A DNA stretch of 13,899 nt from Vicinamibacterales bacterium (GTDB lineage Bacteria > Acidobacteriota > Vicinamibacteria > Vicinamibacterales > UBA8438): positions 1-13,899 of the forward strand of contig JASLOY010000037.1 in assembly GCA_030745255.1 (NCBI GenBank), written 5' to 3'. The number at the start of each line of letters is the position of its first letter. Positions within the stretch are counted from its first letter, which is position 1. Shown in pieces: positions 7,162 through 13,899 of the stretch. The notes under the pieces are model-generated. The model did not search any database. It worked only from the letters and a program-made list of their open reading frames with translations, and was not told the origin of the DNA. Made by a program: the position numbers and the translations under genes.

Positions 7162-8501
7162 CACCCTACCTCCGTCACGCTCTCGAACATTTCAGTAGGA
7201 AGTTGCACGCCAGAGGCACGAAGACGCTCGCAGCATTTCGGGCGGACGCCGGTTGCGACGAATCGCCCAATGACGTTGCCTTCCTTGGAGACACCCAGCT
7301 TGTCGAATCGAAAGATTTCCTGCATCGTGATGATGTCGCCTTCCATCCCCGTGATTTCCGAGATGCCAGTCACCTTCCGAGTGCCGTCGCTCAGCCTGGC
7401 CTGCTGAATCACGAGATGAATGGCCGACGCGATTTGGGTGCGCATCGCCTTGTCCGGCAGGTTCACATTGGCCATCGCGATCATGGTCTCGATGCGGCTC
7501 AGGGCGTCGCGCGCCGTGTTCGCGTGCACCGTGGTCAGCGAACCGTCGTGTCCGGTGTTCATCGCCTGCAGCATGTCCAGCGCCTCTTCGCCACGCACCT
7601 CTCCGATGATGATCCGATCGGGCCGCATACGGAGCGCGTTGATCACGAGTTGACGCTGCTTGATCGCACCTTTACCCTCGACGTTGGGTGGACGTGTTTC
7701 CAGTCGGACGACATGCTCCTGAGCGAGCTGCAACTCGGCGGCGTCCTCGACGGTCACGATCCGCTCCCGACCCGGGATGAAGGTGGAGAGCACGTTGAGC
7801 AGCGTCGTCTTGCCCGAGCCGGTGCCGCCGCTAACGAGGCAGTTGAGCCGAGACTTCACACAGTGTCGCAAGAAGTCGATCATCTGGGGTGTCAAGGCCT
7901 GATGCGACATCAGGTCCTCCGCCTTCATTCGTTCGGCCGGGAAGCGGCGGATTGACAGCAAGGGCCCGTCCACCGCCAGCGGCGGGATGATTGCGTTCAC
8001 TCGGGACCCGTCTGGCAGGCGCGCGTCGACCATGGGCGTGCTGTCATCGACCCGTCGCCCGGCGCCGCTGACGATCCGGTCGATGACCCGCATGAGATGC
8101 TGGTCGTCCTGAAACGCCGCCGGCACCCGCTCGAGCTTTCCTCTCCGCTCGACGAACACTTGGCTGGCGGTGTTGACCAGGATGTCGTTCACCGTCGGGT
8201 CGCGCAACAGCGGCTCGAGTGGACCGAAGCCGAATACTTCGTCCAGCACGTCGCCAAGAATCGCCTCTCGCTCGCCGATTGTCAGCGGAGCGCGAGCCTC
8301 CGCGAGCAGGTTGGCCGTCAGAGACCGGATCTCCCCTTCGGCACGCGCGCGGTCCGTCGTGGCGAGCGTCTCGAGATTGAGGCGCCCCAGCAGCTTCCGG
8401 TGGACCTCCGCCTTGACCTCGAGATACTGCGAGCGGCGCTGATCCTCCCTCGTGGACCCGACGCCGCCGGGTGAGGGTTGAACGGGGGCTGATGTGGCCA
8501 T
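7161..8501 (-). CDS. cpaF: Tad/Flp pilus assembly ATPase CpaF (TadA)
   Basis: A 446-residue secretion ATPase of the GspE/VirB11 superfamily, a cytoplasmic hexamer that drives pilin polymerisation. The N-terminal part includes LGDVLDEVFGFGPLEPLLRD and the CpaF-typical VNDILVN and PMVDARLPDGSRVNAIIPPL. The RecA-like core shows Walker A SGGTGSGKTTLLN (Lys231), the Asp box ERIVTVEDAAEL, the Walker B region RIIIGEVRGEEAL (Glu301) and the His box GHDGSLTTVHANTARDAL. All catalytic motifs are intact and length is normal. The ATG at 8501 lies 41 nt after cpaE and has only a weak Shine-Dalgarno. Its stop overlaps the tadB start. Confidence 0.97.
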   Translation of the reverse strand: MATSAPVQPSPGGVGSTREDQRRSQYLEVKAEVHRKLLGRLNLETLATTDRARAEGEIRSLTANLLAEARAPLTIGEREAILGDVLDEVFGFGPLEPLLRDPTVNDILVNTASQVFVERRGKLERVPAAFQDDQHLMRVIDRIVSGAGRRVDDSTPMVDARLPDGSRVNAIIPPLAVDGPLLSIRRFPAERMKAEDLMSHQALTPQMIDFLRHCVKSRLNCLVSGGTGSGKTTLLNVLSTFIPGRERIVTVEDAAELQLAQEHVVRLETRPPNVEGKGAIKQRQLVINALRMRPDRIIIGEVRGEEALDMLQAMNTGHDGSLTTVHANTARDALSRIETMIAMANVNLPDKAMRTQIASAIHLVIQQARLSDGTRKVTGISEITGMEGDIITMQEIFRFDKLGVSKEGNVIGRFVATGVRPKCCERLRASGVQLPTEMFESVTEVG

Positions 8502-8542
8502 GATTCAATCGGTGTCAGTCGGCTAGACGTCGAAGAGGCGTA

Positions 8543-9730
8543 TCAGAACAAACCGAGTAGCGATGCGCGGCTCCGGCCGATCTCGGAGGTCTCGACGGTC
8601 ATGGGTAGACCGGCGAGCCCTCGTGTAAATTCCACGAGCTGTGTCGCGAGCAACGAACCCTTGCTAAGCGCCACCGGCACGCCTGAATTCAACGCCGCTG
8701 AGACGGTGCCATAGTCGCTTTGAAACGCGTGATCGATCGGATGCCCAAGGGCGTCCTCAATCTGTTTTGGCGCAATGATGTGGCGCTCGGACGTTCGGTT
8801 CAGCAAGACCTTGATCCGGTCCTTCCCGGCCCCCATATCTTCCATGCGGTCCACGACACGCTGTGCGTTGCGGATCGACGGAACATCGGGATTCGCGACC
8901 AGAAAGATCGAGTCAGACGCGAACACCGCTACTTCGGCGCAGGGGTTGGTCAGGTTCCCGGCGTCGATCACGACGAACTCGTGGCTCCGCCCGATCCACT
9001 GCAAGAGCTCTTCCAGCGCGCTTCCGTCCTGCCCGTTAGGGCGGTCCATGGCGTCCGAGCCGGCCAGGATGTCGAGTCCGGACTTGTGCTTCGCAACCAA
9101 CTCACGCAAAAACTGGTCATCGAGTCGATGCATGTTGTCGGCCGCATCGAGGAGCGTGAAGCGCGGCCGCACGCCCAGAAACAACGCGACCTCTCCCACG
9201 AACGGATTGAAGTCGATGATGATCGTTGGCCGCTTGGACACGCGAGCCAGCTCGGCCGCGCAGTTCACCGCCAGTGTCGTCGTGCCGGCGCCACCTTTCG
9301 CGCCAAAGAAAGCGAACGTCTTCGATGTCGATGCGGCGTTGCCCCGCGCTGCTTGCAGGCGCTCAACGATTCGCGTGAGCGCGCTGCAGAACCCTTCGGT
9401 GTCGCGTGGTGCGCTCTCGCCGGTGGTCGGCCACGCAAGAAACTCGTTTGCGCCCGCGCGCATCGCCTGCAGGATGACGTCGGGCTCGGAGCTACCCGCC
9501 ACCGCGAAGATGCACACGGCCGACCACTTGGCCCGCAACCGCTCGACCGACTGCAACCCTTGCGAACCCTCACCACGGATGTCGACCACCACCAGGTCGG
9601 GGACGTCGGTGCGAGAGTCGCGTTCTTCGACGACGCCGAGCGGCACCCCGCTGGATCGCAGCGCGCGCACCACGGAGCTGCGAAATTCCTGGTCGGCGGT
9701 GGTCGTCACGAGCACGGAGAGTTTGGCCAT
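8543..9730 (-). CDS. cpaE: Tad pilus localisation ATPase CpaE/TadZ
   Basis: A 395-residue two-domain protein. Residues ~1-125 form a receiver-like domain (LSVLVTTTADQEF, DLVVVDIRG, AMRAGANEFLAWP). Residues ~137-385 form a ParA/MinD-type ATPase with a deviant Walker A FFGAKGGAGTTTLAVN. The signature Lys145 is present, but the usual P-loop Lys (GKT) is replaced by Thr150. Further motifs are PTIIIDFNP, FVVIDAG and NRTSERHIIAPKQIEDALG. A degenerate P-loop is known in the CpaE/TadZ group, where the protein targets the pilus machine to its cellular site. Neighbours (TadG-like protein 49 nt upstream, cpaF downstream) confirm the call. No convincing Shine-Dalgarno precedes the ATG. Confidence 0.94.
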   Translation of the reverse strand: MAKLSVLVTTTADQEFRSSVVRALRSSGVPLGVVEERDSRTDVPDLVVVDIRGEGSQGLQSVERLRAKWSAVCIFAVAGSSEPDVILQAMRAGANEFLAWPTTGESAPRDTEGFCSALTRIVERLQAARGNAASTSKTFAFFGAKGGAGTTTLAVNCAAELARVSKRPTIIIDFNPFVGEVALFLGVRPRFTLLDAADNMHRLDDQFLRELVAKHKSGLDILAGSDAMDRPNGQDGSALEELLQWIGRSHEFVVIDAGNLTNPCAEVAVFASDSIFLVANPDVPSIRNAQRVVDRMEDMGAGKDRIKVLLNRTSERHIIAPKQIEDALGHPIDHAFQSDYGTVSAALNSGVPVALSKGSLLATQLVEFTRGLAGLPMTVETSEIGRSRASLLGLF

Positions 9731-9779
9731 GGGTCTGAGAGACGCACTATGTATGTCGTCATGAATGAACGAGCCCGCC

Positions 9780-10955
9780 CTACTCCACTAGCCGAATGGC
9801 GCGCAAGAAAGCCCCGGTCGGCGCCGGGACACCCGTCCGCAAGAGCCCGGTATTCGGCACGACGCGGCCGACCACATCGGTCCCTTGGATGTTTTCGATG
9901 AAGAAGCCGACGAAATTGGAGATCTCGATCTCCGTGCGACCCTGGGACCGCGCGGAGTCATACGCATCCGGGTTGTACACCGGCAGCACGACGATGCGCG
10001 GACTCGGCGACAGGCTGGTGACCACACGTCTCGTTGCGGCGTCCCAGTAGGCGCCCGGGTCTTGGTCGATGAGCCTCTGCGTGCCCGCCAACGTCGGCCC
10101 GACCTGGTTCCCGGGCTCGACCGGAATGCGTTCTCCAATCCCGGCTACCTCGGGCCAGCAGCCCGGAATGTTCTGCTCGTACCAGGCCGCTCCGCTGTTC
10201 GGTGGCAGCGCGATCGGAAAGAAGTCGCTCGCGCTGACGGTTTGGTGCGGGTTCCCCTGTTTGAGGACGACCTGGCGACCATAGTCAGGACCCGACGGAC
10301 TCTGTTGATATCCGGTGTACCCGGGCTGGTCTGCTGGCACGAATATGTCTGCATTCGGTATCCGCTGTCCCCGGTTCGGACCGTTTTGGACATAGGCGTC
10401 GAACGAATCAGCCGAGTCCCACGGTGGCGTCTGCATCTCCTGCCATTTGTCGGGAACGGCCCATGGCTTGACGCAGGTGGCCGCGTTGGCCGGCACCGCG
10501 TCGGCTGTCGCCGTCGCTTGGATGTCGACGATTGGCAACCCGAACAACGGCGCGACCATCGTCGCGACCGGGTTGGCCCGGCCGCTCGTCCGAAAGACAT
10601 CGACACGAACGCGCTCCGGCGTAGGAAACGTCACATCCGCGGGCGTCACCGAGACCACCTGGCTCATCACCTCATTGGACTGTGCCGCGACCACCGCGTT
10701 CTGCACCGCCGGACCGCTTGCGGTTCGGTCGTTGAAATCGTCGAAGACCAGCGCGACGGCGCCGGCCAGCGCACCGGCATCAGCGGAGTTCTGCGCCTGC
10801 GTCCGCGCCACCATGAACATCCCCACGTCAATGGCCAGCATCGTTGCCGACAAGAAGGCCATGAAACCCACGCCGACGAAAACGAGCGTCATGCCGCGCT
10901 CGTCACGGTACAGGCCGGGTCGGCGCTTGGCCCTCGCTGTTGTTGACCGTCGCAT
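9780..10955 (-). CDS. TadG-like pilus assembly protein (Tad-domain, N-terminal membrane anchor)
   Basis: A 391-residue protein with the N-terminal Tad/TadE-G signature: a basic leader, DERGMTLVFVGVGFMAFLSA, a membrane helix (~22-47), then MVARTQAQNSADAGALAGA, where the AQ/AD pattern is typical. The remainder is extracytoplasmic, with VDIQATATADAVPAN near residue 145, then a ~230-residue region including CVKPWAVPDKW (Cys161) and IPGCWPEVAGIGERIPVEPG (Cys266). These are the only cysteines and may form a disulfide. No von Willebrand factor A metal-site motif (DxSxS), present in some TadG proteins, was seen. The ATG at 10955 has AAGAGG 6 nt upstream. It sits between the secretin and cpaE. It is probably a pseudopilin-like or machinery-anchoring component; the exact role is inferred. 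Confidence 0.85.
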   Translation of the reverse strand: MRRSTTARAKRRPGLYRDERGMTLVFVGVGFMAFLSATMLAIDVGMFMVARTQAQNSADAGALAGAVALVFDDFNDRTASGPAVQNAVVAAQSNEVMSQVVSVTPADVTFPTPERVRVDVFRTSGRANPVATMVAPLFGLPIVDIQATATADAVPANAATCVKPWAVPDKWQEMQTPPWDSADSFDAYVQNGPNRGQRIPNADIFVPADQPGYTGYQQSPSGPDYGRQVVLKQGNPHQTVSASDFFPIALPPNSGAAWYEQNIPGCWPEVAGIGERIPVEPGNQVGPTLAGTQRLIDQDPGAYWDAATRRVVTSLSPSPRIVVLPVYNPDAYDSARSQGRTEIEISNFVGFFIENIQGTDVVGRVVPNTGLLRTGVPAPTGAFLRAIRLVE

Positions 10956-11000
10956 TGGGTGCCTCTTCCCCTGCCAGTGTTCGCTCCGGGATTGCCCGGT

Positions 11001-13292
11001 CTACCTGCCGAGCGGGTCTGGCTCGGGCTGGTCGCCGATCGGAACGACGAGCCGTCGCCGTGGCGAAACCTCCAGCCCTTTCCGCTCGCGATCGATCTCG
11101 TCGATCGCGCGCTGAGCGCCGTTGATCTTCTCTTGAAACTCGGCCAGGATTCGATCGAGCTCGGCCTGCCGCTCGGCTCGCCTTTTTGCTAGCTTCTCAG
11201 CCTGCTTCGCCTCTTGCTCGAAGCGCTTCGCGTCGGCCACGACCTGTGCCAGCGCGCGCTTCTCCTCTTCCTTCCGATACTTCTCCGCCTGCTTCCGCTC
11301 CATTTCGAGTCGCTTCTGCTCCGCCTTGGCGGCGCGTTTGGCTTCCTCGGCCGCGCGTTTCGCCTCCTCGCGCGCGAGCTTTTCTTCCTCGCGCGCCTGT
11401 TTCTCCGCGACCTTGCGTTCCTCTTCAGCCTGCTTCCGCTCCACTTCGAGCCGCTTCTGCTCCGCCTTGGCGGCGCGTTTGGCCTCCTCGACCGCGCGCT
11501 TCGCCTCCTCGCGCGCCTGCCTCTCCTCGAACTTGCGATCCGCTTCAGCCTGCTTCCGCTCCACTTCCAAACGCTTCTGCTCCGCCTTGGCGGCGCGTTT
11601 GGCCTCCTCGGCCGTGCGCTTCGCCTCCTCGCGTGCGAGGCGCTCCTCGGCCTTGCGGGTCTTCTCGGCCTGCTTCCGCTCCACCTCGAGGCGCTCCCGC
11701 TCGACACGGGGGTCGAGCGTCGTCCCAATGGCTGTGGCAGATTCGCTGTCCTCGGGTGCACGGGCTGCCACAACGGCGCCGGTCGACCCGCTCAATGAAG
11801 GCCCCACGTCGTTCGGGGACACCGCTGCCACGGCATCGGTTGCGGTCACGCCTCGACGGTTGAAATCGGGCGGCGACAACGCAGCCGGTGGCGGCAGGAC
11901 ATCGTCCGGCGGCTCGAGGAAGGGTTCTGCCAGATTCGGCAACCCGGGCGCCACACCGGTCGAGTCACGCCGTACGATATGCGGTGTGATCATGACGACC
12001 AGCTCGGTCTGACTCTTCTGATATGCGCGGCTCTTGAACAGCATCCCCAGGATCGGGATGTCGCCCAGGCCGGGGATCTTGCTCACGGTCTCAGTCGCCG
12101 TGTTGTCGAGCAGTCCCGCGACGGCGAACGTCTGCCCATCGCGCAGCTCGACCTGTGTTTCCGTCCTCCGCGTCGTGAGCGCCGGAACCCGAAAACCCTC
12201 GATCGTGATGGAGTTGGCGAAATCGAGCGCGCTCACCTCGGGGGCCACCTTGAGGTGAATGCGATCGGGACCGACGATCGTCGGCGTGAATGCCAAACGT
12301 ACACCGAATTCCTTGAACACAATCGTCACGGCACCGGCCTGGCCTTGCAAGATCGGATAGGGGTACTCGCCGCCGGCCAGAAACGTTGCTTCCGTGGCGT
12401 TCTGCGTGATCAGATTCGGCTCCGCCAGACTCTGCAAGAGTCCACGAGTCTCGAGCGCTTTGATCACGACACCGATGCTTTCCCTCGTATTGAACGCCAG
12501 AACGTTGAGGAAGTCGCTGAACACCAGACCCTCGTCGTTGTCGAAGTCCGGCGCGGCGAACTGTTGCGTCGTGATACGACCAACGTAGTCGTCGACGCCG
12601 AGGATGTCGGTGAAGAATGACGCACCGAGCTCCTGCACGGCGGTCCGACTCACTTCGGCGAAACGCACCCGAAGCATGATCTGCTCGACCCCGACTCCTT
12701 CCTGTTCCTGCTGCCGCAACAGGTTGACGACGTTCTCCGGGTTCTCGACGTAGCCGACGACTACGGCCGCCGCCTTCTCGACGACATACTTGCTGGACAC
12801 GGTGCCGGCGATGATGACGTCGGAGCCATTGGCCGCGACCGAGATCGCCTCGTCGGGAAACAGTTGGGATAGATGTCCCTCCAGCGAACCGAGATCCCGT
12901 CGCACGACGACGTCGTAGCTCGAAATGCGACCAGTGTCACTCCAGACCAGCAACGAAATGGTCCCAGGAGCCTTTCCGTGTATCAGCACTTCGTGGGGCC
13001 CGGTCACCATGGCGTCGGCGATCTCTGGCGTCGTCAGCGAGACGCGCTGAATCGGACGAGCGGTGGTCAACACCGTGGAGCGCCCCACCAACAAGCCGAT
13101 CTGTTGGTGCGCAACCGGCGCCCTCAGGTCGGTCGACAGGTTGGCCACGGGCCGCGTCTGGGCCTGCACTCCGGGCAAGTCGACCATGATGACGATCAGG
13201 GCGGTCGCCAGGGCGAGCTGACGCAACCGCCGTGCGGGAATCCACGCTTGCCGAATGCGCTCGGGCGACGACGGTCTCTGGACGTATCTCAC
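11001..13292 (-). CDS. cpaC: Tad pilus outer-membrane secretin (CpaC/RcpA) with a long charged helical C-terminal extension
   Basis: A 763-residue secretin. The N-terminus has a basic region and hydrophobic core (LALATALIVIMVDLPGVQA) with likely cleavage after Ala44. Residues ~60-125 match the pilus-secretin N domain (LLVGRSTVLTTARPIQRVSL; VLIHGKAPGTISLLVWS), followed by a BON-like stretch (AISVAANGSDVIIAGTV). The secretin domain spans ~200-440: EQIMLRVRFAEVSRTAVQEL, AEPNLITQNATEATFLAGGE, TETQVELRDGQTFAVAGLL, IPGLGDIPILGMLF and SQTELVVMITPHIV. A Pro/Ala-rich linker (~443-527) leads to ~210 residues of Lys/Glu/Arg/Ala-rich helix in 40-residue repeats, then a short tail ending PDPLGR. Usual CpaC/RcpA length is about 450-550 residues, so the extension is abnormal. 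GTG at 13292 is preferred because AGGAG lies 8 nt before it; a GTG at 13301 would overlap that site. Confidence 0.93.
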   Translation of the reverse strand: MRYVQRPSSPERIRQAWIPARRLRQLALATALIVIMVDLPGVQAQTRPVANLSTDLRAPVAHQQIGLLVGRSTVLTTARPIQRVSLTTPEIADAMVTGPHEVLIHGKAPGTISLLVWSDTGRISSYDVVVRRDLGSLEGHLSQLFPDEAISVAANGSDVIIAGTVSSKYVVEKAAAVVVGYVENPENVVNLLRQQEQEGVGVEQIMLRVRFAEVSRTAVQELGASFFTDILGVDDYVGRITTQQFAAPDFDNDEGLVFSDFLNVLAFNTRESIGVVIKALETRGLLQSLAEPNLITQNATEATFLAGGEYPYPILQGQAGAVTIVFKEFGVRLAFTPTIVGPDRIHLKVAPEVSALDFANSITIEGFRVPALTTRRTETQVELRDGQTFAVAGLLDNTATETVSKIPGLGDIPILGMLFKSRAYQKSQTELVVMITPHIVRRDSTGVAPGLPNLAEPFLEPPDDVLPPPAALSPPDFNRRGVTATDAVAAVSPNDVGPSLSGSTGAVVAARAPEDSESATAIGTTLDPRVERERLEVERKQAEKTRKAEERLAREEAKRTAEEAKRAAKAEQKRLEVERKQAEADRKFEERQAREEAKRAVEEAKRAAKAEQKRLEVERKQAEEERKVAEKQAREEEKLAREEAKRAAEEAKRAAKAEQKRLEMERKQAEKYRKEEEKRALAQVVADAKRFEQEAKQAEKLAKRRAERQAELDRILAEFQEKINGAQRAIDEIDRERKGLEVSPRRRLVVPIGDQPEPDPLGR
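11240..11693 (-). repeat. in-gene tandem repeats encoding the secretin's charged helical tail
   Basis: Repeat starts on the minus strand are 11693, 11573, 11453 and 11312. Units 1 and 2 encode 40 residues each, unit 3 encodes 47, and unit 4 is partial and degenerates after about 20 residues. Each unit begins RLEVERKQAE (RLEMERKQAE in unit 4); units 1-3 end AKRAAKAEQK. At DNA level a 32-bp block is identical at 11311, 11452 and 11572 on the plus strand. The extra seven residues in unit 3 are one REExKxA heptad. Confidence 0.9.
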
Positions 13293-13300
13293 TGGCTGCA

Positions 13301-13305
13301 CTCCT
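13301..13305 (-). promoter_or_regulatory. ribosome binding site of the secretin gene, overlapping the cpaB stop codon
   Basis: The minus-strand sequence TAGGAG combines the cpaB stop (TAG, 13306-13304) with the Shine-Dalgarno AGGAG. The site is 8 nt before the GTG at 13292, which decides between two nearby GTG starts. The arrangement suggests that ribosomes ending cpaB feed the secretin start. Confidence 0.65.
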
Positions 13306-13899
13306 ATCGAACGATGGCCCGCTCTCGCGTGTCACCCCGAATCACCTCGACGGTCGGTGGTGGAGGCGGAGGAGGGGGTGGCGGGGCCGGGGCCGCAATT
13401 GGTGCCATCGGTCTCGGCGTGGGGGTCGCGCTCGCAAGCAGCCTCTCAGGGCTGACACCAGGTGTCTCGGGGCGACCGTCGTCGAACGGATTCCGAAGCG
13501 CGAGCTGGATCGTCCCCTCGGTGCCGGCCAGGGACAACCGTTCGGACTGCCCGGGCGTGACCAGGAGCGTGACCACGGTCACCTGGACCGGCTGGTCGTC
13601 CTCCATGTCTCGTTCGAGTCGTGTTCCGGCCGTGAGCACCTCCACGTCGGCCAACACCAGCTTCGTCATCGTGTCCTCGACCCGGTTGGTCGGACTGGCG
13701 GTGGCCAATACGTCGACATGTGTGCCCGGCAGCACATAGCCGGCCACGCCGATCACCTCATTCACACGAAGCGAGACGGCCCGCATGCCGGGTGGAATGA
13801 TCGGCGGCAACCCGGCCCCGGCACCCTCTGCCGCCAGCTTGGCCTGCAGGATCGGCTCGTGTCTGATGACCGACCGGACCAGGCCGCGCCCGGCCAGCT
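13304..13899 (-). CDS. cpaB: Flp pilus assembly protein CpaB/RcpC, C-terminal part (5' end beyond the right window edge)
   Basis: The frame is open from the right edge (LAGRGLVRSVIRHEP) through the SAF/CpaB core: ILQAKLAAEGAGAGLPPI, IPPGMRAVSLRVNEVIGVAG, VLPGTHVDVLAT, then VLADVEVLTAGTRLE and VTLLVTPGQSERLSLAG. These motifs are characteristic of CpaB, a periplasmic protein anchored in the inner membrane that works with the secretin. About 198 codons are visible. The N-terminal anchor and first part of the SAF domain lie outside the window. The C-terminus is unusual: a proline-rich segment (TPTPRPMAPIAAPAP) runs into ten consecutive prolines (codons 13384-13355), then TVEVIRGDTRERAIVR. The secretin gene follows directly. 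Confidence 0.92.
   Translation of the reverse strand, partial: LAGRGLVRSVIRHEPILQAKLAAEGAGAGLPPIIPPGMRAVSLRVNEVIGVAGYVLPGTHVDVLATASPTNRVEDTMTKLVLADVEVLTAGTRLERDMEDDQPVQVTVVTLLVTPGQSERLSLAGTEGTIQLALRNPFDDGRPETPGVSPERLLASATPTPRPMAPIAAPAPPPPPPPPPPTVEVIRGDTRERAIVR
13355..13384 (-). repeat. ten consecutive proline codons near the end of cpaB; G-rich on the plus strand
   Basis: Ten Pro codons in a row, using all four synonyms, so not a simple mononucleotide or trinucleotide expansion. The complementary plus strand over about 13352-13396 consists of closely spaced runs of two to five G. Polyproline stretches are known to stall ribosomes unless EF-P acts. Confidence 0.85.

Noticed and set aside
7161..7164. 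GTG at 7164 as the tadB start
   Set aside because: The ATG at 7161 is one codon later, has GGAGG at 7-nt spacing and overlaps the cpaF stop in the TGATG pattern seen elsewhere in the operon.
8720..9901. 393-codon plus-strand open frame opposite cpaE
   Set aside because: It is the complement of a clearly conserved CpaE gene; the translation is Arg/His/Asp-rich without recognisable domains, a common artefact of high-GC third codon positions.
11311..11603. Regularly spaced direct repeats that could suggest a CRISPR array
   Set aside because: Spacing is 120-141 bp, the spacers are themselves similar, and the whole region is coding within the secretin.
11214..11798. Leucine-rich 194-codon plus-strand frame resembling a membrane protein
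   Set aside because: It is the reverse complement of the repetitive Lys/Glu codons of the secretin tail; its periodic Leu pattern follows from that repeat, not from a real membrane gene.

Overview
The window is GC-rich, densely coding DNA from a diderm bacterium: it encodes an outer-membrane secretin and two exported peptidases. The mix of a tad/cpa pilus operon, an S9 peptidase and a gamma-glutamyltransferase would suit an Acidobacteriota (Vicinamibacteria-like) genome. That placement is a weak inference, because no rRNA or other marker gene is present.

Left part (1-2732): two divergent genes. A gamma-glutamyltransferase, cut by the left edge, runs leftward from 527. A complete, exported S9-family serine peptidase runs rightward from 633 to 2732. 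The 105-bp gap between them holds a REP-like inverted repeat at 567-594.

Main part (2779-13899, all on the minus strand, transcribed right to left): one long tad/Flp-pilus operon, entered part-way through cpaB at the right edge. The order is cpaB/rcpC (partial), cpaC/rcpA secretin, TadG-like protein, cpaE/tadZ, cpaF/tadA ATPase, tadB, tadC, a DUF192 protein, a winged-helix AAA ATPase, and an isoprenylcysteine-methyltransferase-like membrane protein. Gaps are at most about 50 bp. Several junctions overlap (TGATG or ATGATG), so the last three, non-canonical genes are tightly coupled to the pilus genes.

Expected division of labour: CpaF powers the TadB/TadC inner-membrane platform, CpaE positions the machine, CpaB and the secretin form the periplasmic and outer-membrane conduit, and the TadG-like protein is a membrane-anchored (pseudo)pilin or accessory protein. 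The pilin flp, the prepilin peptidase, tadE and tadD are not in the window and may lie to the right.

Most unusual features: (1) the secretin carries a TolA-like tail of about 210 residues, rich in Lys, Glu, Arg and Ala and built from 40-residue repeats with one exact heptad insertion; (2) a three-gene module (DUF192, winged-helix/AAA ATPase, ICMT-like methyltransferase) is attached to the tad operon. No RNA gene, insertion sequence or CRISPR array was seen.
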